This document shows positions 42,207 through 52,989 of a stretch of DNA of 64,000 nt, piece after piece. The notes under the pieces were generated by a model that saw only the letters and a program-made list of their open reading frames with translations, was not told the origin of the DNA and ran no database searches. The position numbers and the translations under genes were made by a program. Each line of letters begins with the position of its first letter. The first letter of the stretch is position 1. The DNA lies in the NCBI GenBank assembly GCA_034440635.1, contig JAOTON010001819.1, forward strand, positions 1,085,001 through 1,149,000. The letters run 5' to 3'. The stretch comes from Lepas anatifera. Its lineage: Eukaryota; Arthropoda; Thecostraca; Lepadidae.

Positions 42207-45200
42207 CTGCCGGCGCGAGCCACAGGTGAAAAGCCACCCAAAGCACTGGCTTTGTGCAAGACGGCTGAAGCTCGCATTTGTCCCCTACTTCAACTACACA
42301 AGCTAACTTCTTTGCAGCTCTCTATATATCTTGTTCAAAAGTCTTGTTCAAAAGTAATACTAACTTTTGAACAATTCTGTATAACTTTGTTCAAAAATTA
42401 GTAGGAGATCCAATCAGACTAACCCCTTCTTGAGCGATGGCGAGTACGAAGTGAGCACGAGCGATTTCATCTAGGAATATGAAAATCACTCATCTCACAA
42501 ATATATTGGGGAGGGTCATGATTTGGAAAATACGTGTGGTACGAAAGCAAAGAGATCCACGGCGACAGAGCGATAACTGCTGGATGGGACTGGCACAGAC
42601 CTTGCAGGCAGCCTCGATGGTCTTGCAGAGCGGCCCGGCGGAGGTGGCGCAGCTGAAGCCGTGGGCAATGAACACGTCCTGCGAAGTGTGCACGATGATG
42701 CCACACTGCTGTACGTCGCGTCCGATGCCCAGGAACGACAGAAAGCGCACCCGGCACTCCAGCAGCTGGTCGCCGGACTGTGGCAGCACCACGGACTGGG
42801 GTCACAGGCTGCGTGGCGGCTCTCCCCCACCACGGCACCAACATTGCATTAGTTTCCATGGGCGAGAGGCGATCACGATAGAATTGAGGATACAGCGATC
42901 GGGATTTCCATGACACTTTAGCTTGGCTGAGGATGGATCTGTAACGGATAACAAGGTCTTCAATCGCAATGCTGTCTATATTTCTGGCGGACCACCCACG
43001 TTTCCTTCCACTACCCTCACTTTCCTTCGCTTCCACCAAATTTACCCAGAAAGCTTATCCTTCTGCAGTCTACTCTTCTTTGCCCCTTGCTTTACCCTAT
43101 GCGCTGTGAGGAAAATATTTCCCATCACGCTGCCAAATCCTGCCAGATCTTGTTGGATGTGGATTGACAATAAGCGGATTGAAACCTTTTTTACGTTGCA
43201 AAAAGCTGTATCGGTATCGTATTTGTATCCGGCTACACCGTCCGATCCTGACTGAAACTGTGCATACGAGCTGGGCTGGGGGACCGACAGTGGGGATCAC
43301 CTCGGCATCACAGACGGTGACGGTAGATGGCGCCACCGAGACGTTGACGGCGCGCCACTCGTCCGGCGCAGCCTGGCCAGCCAGCTTGAAGAGCGCGCTG
43401 TTGAGCACGTCGATGCCACTGGGCTTGGTGACGGGCATGCATCCCATGTAGAGGGCGGGCAGCGTGCGCTTGGGCTCTTCCATCGGCGTGGGGAAGCTCT
43501 GGCTGCCGACTGCACGCACCGGCGTCATACCCTCAGTGCGCAAATGAAACGCGCCGCCCAATCTGAACCAATACCACTCCATCACACCAAACCCGACCCA
43601 GTATTGCTCCATCACACAAATCTGGCCCAGCTCCACTCCAACATGGAAAACCAGGCCCGTTGCCCATTGTCTGACTGGTATGGAAGAAAAGCGAGCGGCA
43701 TGGAGGAGGGGCGGTCTGTCTGCCGGAGTAGTGACCGGAGTGTCAGTGGCGCCAGCCAACTCACATGTCGCCAGCCAACTCGGTCACTGGCGCCAGCCAA
43801 CTCACATGCCACCAGCAGCCTCAGTCAGTGTAGCCAGCAAACTCAGTCAGTGGCACCAGCCAACTCATATGTCGCCAGCCAACTCAGTCAGTGTCGCCAG
43901 CCAACTCACATGTCGCCAGCCAACTCGGTCAGTGGAGCCAGCCAACTCACATGTCACCAGCAACCTCAGTCAGTGTAGCCAGCAAACTCAGTCAGTGGAG
44001 CCAGCCAACTCACATGTCACCAGCAACCTCAGTCAGTGTAGCCAGCAAACTCAGTCAGTGGAGCCAGCCAATTCACATGTCACCAGCAACCTCAGTCAGT
44101 GTAGCCAGCAAACTCAGTCAGTGGAGCCAGCCAACTCACATGTCACCAGCAACCTCAGTCGGATTAGCCAGCAAACTCGGTCAGTGGAGCCAGCCAACTC
44201 ACATGTCACCAGCAACCTCAGTCAGTGTAGCCAGCAAACTCAGTCAGTGGAGCCAGCCAACTCACATGTCACCAGCAACCTCAGTCAGTGTAGCCAGCAA
44301 ACTCAGTCAGTGGAGCCAGCCAACTCACATGTCACCAGCAACCTCAGTCAGTGTAGCCAGCAAACTCAGTCAGTGGAGCCAGCCAATTCACATGTCACCA
44401 GCAACCTCAGTCAGTGTAGCCAGCAAACTCAGTCAGTGGAGCCAGCCAACTCACATGTCACCAGCAACCTCAGTCGGATTAGCCAGCAAACTCGGTCAGT
44501 GGCGCCAGCCAACTCACATGTCACCAGCAACCTCAGTCAGTGTAGCCAGCAAACTCAGTCAGTGGAGCCAGCCAACTCACATGTCACCAGCAACCTCAGT
44601 CAGTGTTGCCAGCAAACTCAGTCAGTGGAGCCAGCCAACTCACATGTCGCCAGCAACCTGTCAGTGTAGCCAGCAAACTCACATGAGAGCGTCGGCTGAG
44701 AAGATTTGAGGGGCCGCATCTGGTCGACTGGCAGTGATGTGGGTCGCGGGAGTCGCGAGCCGGGGCAGCCCGCGCCTGCCGACCACCAGCGCCGCCTCAG
44801 GCGAGATGGCACCACGTGCTACCATGGCAACAGCAGCTACCGCTATCTAGTCGTAGTCATCTTAAATAGATGTAACTAGACTACAGCAGTGGTCCATTTA
44901 AGGCCCTCCGCCTGGTGCTCCCGAAATACAACACTTCCAAACGCGCAGCGCCAGAGCAATAACGGCTTTCTATTTGTCATGTCGAAGGGTTTATTTATTT
45001 GCTAGACGGGTGGGGCTTTGGGTGGCGCGCCTGTGTCGCGGTTAGGCGGCATGTCGAAGGCAGATATGGCAAGCTGCGTGCATTGAAGTAAACGCACAAA
45101 ATATTTATCAAGGATTCGACTATTGGCGTCGAGACAGCTTACATTAATCATCAGACGGAATCACAACAGCATTGCAGAAGTCTGACAAGCTAATTGAAAA

Positions 45201-48200
45201 CCCTTCACAAAGGACGATGGAGCTGTATGGCGCGCCGTTGCGGGGTGCCCACCGGTCTCCGTGAGCCGACCGGCGCCTTGTGCCAGGCTGCGCTCGATCA
45301 TAATCTTCTTGCAGATGTCTCTCAGCGTGTTGGAGATGACGCGCGCCGGTGTGTCGCACCGGAAAACGTGGCACATGTGCTTGCGCGTGGCGCGGTCGCG
45401 CGCCACGTAGGCGAAGTCCCTGCCAGCGCCACCGCATGGGTCAGTTGCTGTAGCTAACCACTCGCAATCTTGTCAAGGCTCAGGTCACTCACAATCACGC
45501 CAAACAAGACGCAGGCATAGCCCCTTCCCCCAAGACCAGGCCACAACACACTCACTGCCAGAAGATCGTCAGCTGTAATTCGCAGAGGGCGGAAATGAGC
45601 TCAAAATGCACTGAAACGATATTTTTGTAGCCTCCAAGGAGCGTTCTCTCAATAACTAACAAACAGACAAGCTCTAGCTAATGAACAGAACCCTGCTGCG
45701 CAGTCATTGGTCAATGGTCACAACACGTCATCCAACACCGATCTAACAGTAGAGCCGAAGCAGAACATTTGGAACATATATGGGAAACAGAAACTACGCA
45801 GTACAACAAAATCCACGCCGAGAACAGTTTCGACTGCGGCAGCATTGTTGGTGTTAAGCCCCAGCCCCGGTGGGAGTGTTAGAATACCCCTCAAGTTTTA
45901 CCGACGATACACAAAAACGGGTTCGCGAAGCACTGGCAGTCGCAGGAGAGGGGGCATTCCGACCATGCCCCCGCCCCAAAGCGCTGGATGGGGACCAACC
46001 TATCTTTCGCCCCCTCCCCTCCCCGCAGAGGCCGGATTTTTTTTGTTGAAAAAAGGTGTTAGCACTAGGTCTGTCGAGCAAAAAATATTCGATTCCCCCA
46101 GGAGAGCGATCATGTACTTTGAGAGATGGCTTATATTAGGTCTGACGAGCACCCAAATCGCACGTCCCACACCCAGGAGAGGCAAACATAGGTTTGGCCC
46201 CCCAAAAAACTGGTGTGCGTCCGCCCCTGACCCTGCGAAGCGTAGGGTAGAGTGGGGTAACGCGCCCACCTGGGTAAGACGCCTACTACTATGTCCAGGC
46301 TGATGTAACAACTGCAGCCCCCATCTAATATTTTTTCTGGTAGCGAGCGACCTTTCTGATCCGGTCCTGGGCGTGATTGGACGCGCCCAGCAAACTCCGT
46401 TATTTTTCAGCAAACATTTGTTGCTTTTTGCATCTCCGGACCTAAAAACAAGGTGTCTTAAGTTGCGATTGTACTCTATGCGATGTGAATGTGCTCACCC
46501 TACCAACTTTGTCACTAAATGGTTTTAAAACGTAAGTATAATGATATTCCTTTTTGTTCACGTGAAGCAAAAAGTACAATATACGCTGCGAGTTTTATAA
46601 CGGCCTTTTAACCCGGGGCTTGGGCGTTTTACCCCGCTATCGGGGTAAAACGCCTTTTACATGGTCTCAAGAAAAAATAAATTTCGCACACTTTGCATCG
46701 TGTCAGAATAACAAATTTATATCCGAGTGTAGACAAACCATGAAATAACTTAACGAAGAAAAAATAAAGTAATTCCGTCCTGGCAGGGTCGGTACAGACG
46801 AATTCGCCCTTAACGTATGCGTCTTACCCCACTCTACCCTACATTATCCTTGATGAATTGCGCACCTATTGCCAAATTCAAAGTTTGGGTTACCTAAGAT
46901 CCAGGCCCGCGCGGTCGCTTCACGTCCCAAATGTTCCGACATTCGAAATAATTCAGAGGACCCACCTCATAATTTTTAGATCTAAAATTTACATAACAGA
47001 CCCAGCGAGTACAAGTTGCGGTAACAGGATTAGTTAGAGTGATAGAGAACCCTTCTGGTTCTCTATCCCTTCTGGTTCTCTATCGCTCTATCGTCCGTTC
47101 CAAGATGGATTACGCCTGTTTCGTATACGATTCTGCGTCGCAATCAGCTAAACGCTGTTTAGATAGGATTCACCATAGTGCACGAGTGGCTACAGGTGCG
47201 TTTAGGACAACACCGTGCTCCAGTTTGTTGATGGAAGCAAATGAACCACCTCTCGCATTGCGACGGCGCCTGTTCAGGAAGCGTTACGCCTATAAGCTGG
47301 CTCAGTCTCCGTCACACCCAACATAGAACGCAGTTTTCTCGCGGAACATGCTACGGCTGTTTTTGAACGTGCAAAGCCACTGGGCGTAGGCGTGGTACCC
47401 ACGGCCCCTGAGTCCGTGGGTGCGGGGTGGCCGCCGGAAGTGATGCTCTGGCGCCCCCTGTCTGGAGCCTGCCGCCGCCGCTAACCTGTGTCAATCTCTG
47501 ATGACGTATCTGCGCAGTGATAATTTTAACCACAATGTGGAAGACCCACTTTTTAATGTAAATAAATTTGTTGCTACAGACGGGACTTAACTTTACTATG
47601 CAGACAGACAGGATTAAAGGCTTTTACTGCAGAGAAGTGATATGGGCGCTATATGACAAGGCAGATTAAAATAATGATTTTTTTATTCACCCAGGCTTTT
47701 TGCATATTGTTCACACTTTTTTTGCATAAACAGTCTCATGAGACATTTGCAATAGCTTCTCTCGCCAGATGTAAGTGGGATGGGATTGCAGGAGAGGGGG
47801 CTGAATTACGTCCTGAAAATATATACTTTTCCCGAAACGAGAGTTTTCGGACAAACGAACACAAAACTAGGGATTTTCGGTACGCTCTACAAAAGTCCGA
47901 TCTGGGCTCCAATCCCATATCGATTATCCCATACCCCATATCTGTGAGCATGCTTACTTTGAATAGGTGTCGTTATTTAAAGAACATTAGCTAGGCTTTT
48001 TTCTTCTTTTCTTTTTAGTTTTAGTTTTAGCTACATATGTGGGCCTTAAATAAAAAACTTAAACGGTAGACAGAACATTCAGAAAGCTAAAATTAGATCG
48101 CATTTTTTTCGTTGACACTATGAGTCAACAGCTTGTCTTTCCTTTTGCTTTGTTTTGCTGCACAAACGAAACCATGTTTTTTTGATTCATTGTCTTATGT

Positions 48201-51200
48201 CAGCTTATTTCGCAGCTTTTTGTCTCTTGTTTCTTTGTTGCTTTGTTTTATTTTTTTAGCGTGTTATGTTCAATATCAACCGGCATGCATATATGTATGT
48301 ACATTCTGACTAGGCAACACGCTGGCTCATTTATATTTATAAGTTGATTTGTCTTCTGGAAAAGTTCCTTTATTTTCTGTTGCTCATTATTGCCTGATTG
48401 TTATGCTCGCTCTGTGTGCTACTCTTTCCTCCACCTTTGCTCTCCGTCTGCCATTATGTTGAAAGAAATACAAATGATGATAATGATTATCACATTCCCT
48501 TAAAGGGAGTGTCCCGCTTTTATCATGGGTTTTGAACTGAGATAACAGTTTTATAAAGGGCGTTGAGAAACCACTATCGGCATATTTAATTTTACCCAAA
48601 GCTCTAAAATTTCCGCCAGCTTTAAAGTTCAAAGTAAAAGGCCTTATTGCCTTATTTTCAAACCCTGAAGGAATACCTTTCATATGGTTGCTGTAATCTG
48701 ATAGGTCGTAAGCCCTAACAGCCCTAAACACCCACTCGCTGAAAGTACCATGCTAGCGAGTGAACCAGCATGCAACAGCCTGTCGGCCGAAAAACTCTGG
48801 TGAGTGATTACAGAGCGGTGATTGACTCGGCGAGATTGCAGAGCACGATTGGGCCGGAATGCGCCCAATGGTCGCAACACACATCACATCCTGTCTCCCC
48901 CTACTTGCTAAATCAAGTATCAAATGTTTTTTCTTCAAAATCTTACTTTGGAATTGGTTCTTTACATCGTGGATATGTATCATCTTTCCACCACTGAAGA
49001 AACACGGCTGTCGTAACGACATCTCACATTCAGTTTTTGCACCACTGCTTGTTGTACTTCACGCGATTTTTGCCATGCGGAAACGATGTGAATGGGCCTT
49101 TACAGCGAGGCTATGATCAATATTTGGGATTTCACTGATGGTCTGGGTGGTTCACAAGTGTTCCGTTCCCTTTAATGAACCGAGGAACTGCGGAAGTTTT
49201 CCAAGATTGAGCCGGTAGGAATCCGACAAATCTCTAAACAAAAAGCCGCAACATTCATTTGTCAGTACAGTTGCCTGCTTCACTGGAGAGTTTCCACATG
49301 CCCGCTCTCTGTCGCGCCCGTAAGCGATTCGCGTGCAAAGCAAGCCACCAGAGTCGGGCGCGGAGCCCGCGCCCAGGGGTAGTGTCAGCTGGACGTCTGG
49401 CCGTACTCGGGCCAGGGCAGAACTGCAACTACGGCCGACGCAGTAGTTACCTCTCCCTGAGAGCAGCAGCGGCGGGTAGAAACACTCGTCAGTCACAGCA
49501 CAGCACTCAGCACCGCAGCCACACTGACACTGGCAGCGTCGACCGCAAGCCACTCCGCACTCACGCTCACACATTGCAGCTGGTTGACTGATAGAAAGTG
49601 GAAGCATAAGCTTTGGTGAGTTGAGTTTCCCGACGCACAGAAGACACAGCGCCACCAGCAAGATCTCAGACATTAAACAGCTTTCCCAATCGCTGAGGAC
49701 GAGTTTCGCCGGCTGCTAACTGCGGCGTTAGCACAGCCAGGCTCAACGCACGGCCAAACTTTTCTCGCGACCGCAATACCCTGGCTCATTTTGAGGAATC
49801 ATTTGAGGAATTTAGGAACACGAACAGCAGTAGTATATCGAGCTGACCTTTGCATTGCAGCCGAGCTCTCCCCAGACTTAGGTTTAAAAAAGCATACCCT
49901 GACTGACAGCACAGAAAACTATCAGTAAAAGGATAAGCCGGCCACCAAAGACGGTAGCAGCGGGCACGCAACGTACTTTCCATTGTCGCGTCCGACGCCC
50001 CACACTCGGATGGTGTGGATAGGCTGCGTGTTGAGCAGAGTCAGACTTTCCGGGTCCAGCAGCTTCAGCGAGCCCTCGTCCAGGTCCATGAACAAGTCCT
50101 TACCCTGCCAACACAAAGAGCTGCTAACCTCGCCCAACAGCTCCTCACCCTGTCGACACAAGCATGCCCTTATCCTACCACACAGGTCCTAATCTTAGCA
50201 GCACTTTATCCTCTTGACACAAACAAGAACTTATCCTGGCAGACATTCTAGCCCTGCCGACAAAAGTAGGTCCTTGCCCTGTGGCCGATGTAAGTGAACG
50301 ACATCTCAAGCCTACATATGGCAGCACTTGGGCACTCCCCCTTCTCTTAGCTCCCAAAATTCGGTTTGGCTATCACTTTCCCTCTCCCCCCTCTCTCTCT
50401 CCTCTTCGTTCTCTCCCACCGACCGTAGCGCAGGATGACTGTGCTAATCAAAGGTCACAGTGGTGAATGACGGCATTTATGGCGAGAGCTGAGTCAACAT
50501 ACGGGGTAGTACAAACAACGACAGTGTCGTCCACTGCCGTTATGAGCATCCAGACTCCAACAAACACTGCCCTCGGCTGCTGCCAACCAACCACTGCAGC
50601 CTGCCCTTGGTCTGATGCCCAGTAAAGAGAAAAAGCAAACGCAAATCGGAATACCGAACAAGGCCAACCCGTCACTGTAAAAGGATGCAAACGTTAAATT
50701 TGAGGCGTATCGACGATTTTAATTCACGGGAGATGAGCAGATACAAGTGCTCGGTCCCAAGTTTTAACCTTGCACAAGCATATGAGGCACAAACCCTAGG
50801 AAAAAATGTGTTGGATCGAATTGGTTGCAGAAGCAATGGACCAGAATAATGTTTGCTTGTTACTCCCCAAAGCAATGATAGTCCAGAGGCATGCTTGGCC
50901 GCGCACACATAATCTATATATTCTATTCTTAATCCAAAACTAGATGGAAAACATACCTAAATCAAGCCTATGATACATGTAAAAAATATTGAATACATAT
51001 TGAGCAAAACAGGAAATAAAAATATTGGTCGAAAAAATGCACATGTCTGGTCAACAGGGTCTCCGCCTGCCGTAATGGGAGACAGGCTGATAGTTGGCGT
51101 GCAGCTGCTCGTGTCAGTACTCACATCTCCCCACGCGCGGCTGCTTGTGTCAGTACTCACATTTCCCCACGTGCGGCTGCTCGTGTCAGTACTCCCATCT

Positions 51201-52298
51201 CCCCACGTGCGGCTGCTCGTGTCAGTACTCCCATCTCCCCACGTGCGGCTGCACGTGTCAGTACTCCCATCTCCCCACGTGCGGCTGCTTGTGTCAGTAC
51301 TCACATCTCCCCACGTGCGGCTGCTTGTGTCAGTACTCACATCTCCCCACGTGCGGCTGCTCGTGTCAGTACTCCCATCTCCCCACGTGCGGCTGCACGT
51401 GTCAGTACTCCCATCTCCCCACGTGCGGCTGCTTGTGTCAGTACTCACATCTCCCCACGTGCGGCTGCTCGTGTCAGTACTCACATCTCCCCACGCGCGG
51501 CTGCTCGTGTCAGTACTCACATCTCCCCACGTGCGGCTGCTCGTATCAGTACTCACATCTCCCCACGCGCGGCTGCTTGTGTCAGTACTCACATCTCCCC
51601 ACGTGCGGCTGCTCGTGTCAGTACTCACATCTCCCCACGTGCGGCTGCTTGTGTCAGTACTCACATCTCCCCACGTGCGGCTGCTTGTGTCAGTACTCAC
51701 ATCTCCCCACGTGCGGCTGCTCGTGTCAGTACTCACATCTCCCCACGTGCGGCTGCTTGTGTCAGTACTCACATCTCCCCACGTGCGGCTGCTTGTGTCA
51801 GTACTCACATCTCCCCACGTGCGGCTGCTTGTGTCAGTACTCACATCTCCCCACGTGCAGCTGCTTGTGTCAGTACTCACATCTCCCCACGTGCGGCTGC
51901 TCGTGTCAGTACTCACATCTCCCCACGTGCAGCTGCTCGTGTCAGTTATCACATCTCCCCGCGTGCGGCTGCTTGTGTCAATACTCACATCTCCCCACGT
52001 GCGGCTGCTCGTGTCAGTACTCACATCTCCCCACGTGCGGCTGCTCGTGTCAGTTATCACATCTCCCCGCGTGCGGCTGCTTGTGTCAATACTCACATCT
52101 CCCCAGCGCCCCACCGAGTCGGAGACCACGTCATTTCGGCCCAGGCTCAGGTTCACTATGCACTTGTTGACAGCCTTGCTGCTGCGGTCGGGCGTGAGGT
52201 CCGGCTCGGCAATCTCCACCCAGCCCAGCGAGCGCACGGCGAACCGGACCCGGCGCGAGTCGTCGGCGTCGTCGGCGCGCGCCGGGAAACTCTTCCTC
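42063..52298 (-). CDS. APBB: Fe65 / amyloid precursor-binding adaptor (APBB), two PTB domains, 5' part outside window
   Basis: Joined on the minus strand: 52298-52097, 50104-49977, 45419-45253, 44775-44683, 43509-43301, 42777-42601, 42206-42063; 372 codons plus stop, all phases compatible. Fe65 proteins are cytosolic and nuclear adaptors with a WW domain and two PTB (PID) domains; PTB2 binds the NPTY tail of APP-family proteins, PTB1 binds transcription and receptor partners. Seen here are PTB1 (FAVRSLGWVE, TIRVWGVGRDNGKDFAYVAR, CHVFRCDTPA) and PTB2 (LPALYMGCMPVTKPSGIDVL, VNVSVAPSTVTV, LECRVRFLSFLGIGRDV, LRYQKCLDA). The WW exon was not found up to base 64000. Minisatellites lie on three of its splice junctions. 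Strong match to the family. Confidence 0.92.
42601..42777 (-). CDS. APBB: Fe65 exon: middle of PTB2
   Basis: Acceptor TGCCACAG|TCC, donor TGCAAG|GTCTGT, phase 0 to 0. It encodes LLECRVRFLSFLGIGRDVQQ, IIVHTSQDVFIAHGFSC and CKTIEAACK, which match ECRVRFLSFLAVGRDVHTF and EAVQAAC of the family. The usual CHVFWC-like strand reads AHGFSC here, a divergence in the APP-tail-binding half worth noting. Confidence 0.9.
43301..43509 (-). CDS. APBB: Fe65 exon: start of PTB2
   Basis: Acceptor GCGTGCAG|TC, donor GCCGAG|GTGATC, phase 1 to 0. It encodes SFPTPMEEPKRTLPALYMGC then MPVTKPSGIDVLNSAL and NVSVAPSTVTV. These match the PTB2 entry of animal Fe65 (FPTP.....YLG.....P.GMD.LN, VSVA.ATVT). Confidence 0.9.
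43737..44676 (-). repeat. 63-bp minisatellite copying a splice donor
   Basis: About 15 units of 63 bp made of three 21-bp sub-units. On the minus strand each contains ACAT|GTGAGTTGGCTGGC, matching the donor and intron start of the 44683-44775 exon (CTCAT|GTGAGTTTGCTGGC). The array starts directly at that donor. Confidence 0.93.
44683..44775 (-). CDS. APBB: Fe65 probable linker exon between PTB1 and PTB2
   Basis: Acceptor GTCGGCAG|GC, donor CTCTCAT|GTGAGT. It is 93 bases, enters and leaves in phase 1, so it may be a cassette that can be skipped without changing frame. It encodes a proline-rich linker including RPTSLPVDQMRPL. The flanking exons also fit each other without it, so it could be optional or not real. 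A 63-bp minisatellite begins at its donor. Inferred from splice signals and phase only. Confidence 0.55.
45253..45419 (-). CDS. APBB: Fe65 exon: end of PTB1
   Basis: Acceptor GCTGGCAG|G, donor GAGACCG|GTGGGC, ending in phase 1. It encodes DFAYVARDRATRKHMCHVFR followed by CDTPARVISNTLRDICKKI, the C-terminal strands and helix of PTB1. The intron just upstream of the acceptor shares a 14-base stretch, with one gap, with the 27-bp minisatellite at 37.7-38.2 kb; this may be chance. Confidence 0.9.
45420..45940. other. Fe65 intron, nothing recognised
   Basis: Upstream of the acceptor at 45420 on the minus strand; no gene or clear repeat. Confidence 0.35.
45945..46230. mobile_element. Diverged inverse copy of the 14640-15066 element
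   Basis: Contains GCCCCAAAGCGCTGG, GCGATCATGTACTTTGAGAG and ends GTGTGCGTCCGCCCCTGA, the inverse of parts of the 14.6-15.1 kb element. Confidence 0.5.
46242..46842. mobile_element. 601-bp element with perfect 19-bp inverted ends and an internal hairpin
   Basis: GTAGGGTAGAGTGGGGTAA and its exact inverse TTACCCCACTCTACCCTAC. An internal hairpin near 46624-46654 pairs GGCGTTTTACCCCG with CGGGGTAAAACGCC across CTAT. Non-coding. Confidence 0.8.
47039..47330 (+). pseudogene. LINE ORF2 fragment (RT C-terminal)
   Basis: [33 protein letters not shown] and [20 protein letters not shown] match 26.7-26.9 kb of the outer LINE. Both ends truncated. Confidence 0.8.
47345..48490. other. Fe65 intron, nothing recognised
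   Basis: AT-rich with poly-T runs near 48000-48260; no conserved ORF. Confidence 0.35.
48495..49170. mobile_element. Possible TTAA element
   Basis: CTTAAAGGGAGTGTCCCGC at the left and GTTCCGTTCCCTTTAATG at the right are roughly inverted around TTAA. No coding region inside. Confidence 0.35.
49152..49673 (-). CDS. Candidate small secreted cysteine-rich protein in a Fe65 intron
   Basis: 173 codons open MSEILLVALCLLCVGKLNSP, which looks like a signal peptide, followed by a dense cysteine stretch (CERECGVACGRRCQCQCGCG, then ECCAVTDEC). The second half is unremarkable and the ORF ends in sequence resembling a TTAA element end. It could be a nested gene, a first exon with an unseen intron, or chance. 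No family recognised. Confidence 0.25.
   Translation of the reverse strand: MSEILLVALCLLCVGKLNSPKLMLPLSISQPAAMCERECGVACGRRCQCQCGCGAECCAVTDECFYPPLLLSGRGNYCVGRSCSSALARVRPDVQLTLPLGAGSAPDSGGLLCTRIAYGRDRERACGNSPVKQATVLTNECCGFLFRDLSDSYRLNLGKLPQFLGSLKGTEHL
49977..50104 (-). CDS. APBB: Fe65 exon: middle of PTB1
   Basis: Acceptor TGTTGGCAG|GGT, donor GGAAA|GTACGT, phase 0 to phase 2. It encodes GKDLFMDLDEGSLKLLDPES and HTIRVWGVGRDNG, matching the central PTB1 strands (human family members read HIRVWGVG). The acceptor region is repeated in a degenerate array at 50105-50283. Confidence 0.9.
50105..50283 (-). repeat. Degenerate minisatellite copying a Fe65 splice acceptor
   Basis: On the minus strand, variants of TTTGTGTTGGCAGGGTAAGG recur about five or six times in 180 bases (for example TTTTGTCGGCAGGG, TGTGTCGACAGGGTGAGG). 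The copy nearest the exon is the working acceptor TGTTGGCAG|GGTAAGG. Units vary from about 24 to 43 bases, so the array is old. Confidence 0.7.
50284..51090. other. Fe65 intron, nothing recognised
   Basis: Pyrimidine-rich stretch at 50385-50425, otherwise plain. Confidence 0.35.
51091..52108 (-). repeat. 36-bp minisatellite copying the Fe65 PTB1 splice donor
   Basis: About 28 units. On the minus strand: TGGGGAGAT|GTGAGTACTG then ACACGAGCAGCCGCACG. The first nine bases and GTGAGT are those of the exon end at 52097. The unit is 12 codons and has no stop, so the exon's frame stays open across the whole array. Most units contain CACGTG. Confidence 0.95.
52097..52298 (-). CDS. APBB: Fe65 exon: start of PTB1
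   Basis: Acceptor GCCGCCGCAG before 52298; donor GGGGAGAT|GTGAGT at 52096. It encodes a basic-acidic lead and then VRFAVRSLGWVEIAEPDL and SSKAVNKCIVNLSLGR, the first strand and helix of the Fe65 PTB1. The exon ends in RWGD. The last nine exon bases plus the donor form the start of a 36-bp minisatellite unit that fills the following kilobase of intron. Confidence 0.9.
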
Positions 52299-52529
52299 CT
52301 GCGGCGGCCGAGTGGGTCAGAGTAGCCGACATATGCCGGGCCAGCCCCTATTCAACACTCACCAATTCCTACCCACATCCAGCCTGAGCCCACTTCCCCA
52401 TGTGAATCCACAGCTGCAGTGAATGAGTCACATCAGAAACACCGCGTCATCACCGTACTCAACATGCTCACGGCCAGCACCAGCGGCACAATGACTGCTG
52501 TGAGCGACAGCAAGCCAGAGCGACAGGCG

Positions 52530-52905
52530 CAGGCGGCCACTCAGTTGGTCGGCCTGCACCCAGCACGCCAGAGCGACAGGCGCAGGCCTACACTCGGATG
52601 GTCGGCCTGAACGCAGCAGGCCAGTGACAGGCGGCCACTCGGCTGGTCGCCCTGCACCCAGCAGGCCAGAGCGACAGGCACAGACCGCCACTCGGCTGGT
52701 CGCAGTGCACCCAGCAGGCCAGAGTGACAGGCGCAGGCGGCCACTCGGCTGGTCGCCCCGCACATAGCAGGTCAGAGCGACAGGCGGTCACTCGGCTGGT
52801 CGCCCTGCACCCAGCAGGCCAGAGTGACAGGCGCAGGCGGCCACTCGGCTGGTCGCCCCGCACCCAGCACGCCAGAGCGACAGGCGCAGGCTGTCAAAAT
52901 GGGCG
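52530..52905. repeat. Minisatellite, about 53-bp unit
   Basis: Six to seven diverged units of GGCCACTCGGCTGGTCGCCC plus CACCCAGCAGGCCAGAGCGACAGG-type sequence, some truncated. Lies just upstream (minus sense) of the first Fe65 exon in the window. Confidence 0.85.
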
Positions 52906-52989
52906 CAGGCGCAGACGCAGGCCGACAACTTGGTCAAAATTTATAAAAACAAATATCGCAGCTGCCTGGATTTTTGCATTCTGGTTGAT

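Noticed and set aside
43680..44709. Plus-strand ORFs with 21-residue repeats
   Set aside because: Translation of the 63-bp minisatellite on the strand opposite to Fe65.
50970..52325. Plus-strand ORFs of 358-451 codons rich in cysteine or in SPHVRLLVSV
   Set aside because: Shadow frames of the 36-bp Fe65 intron array.
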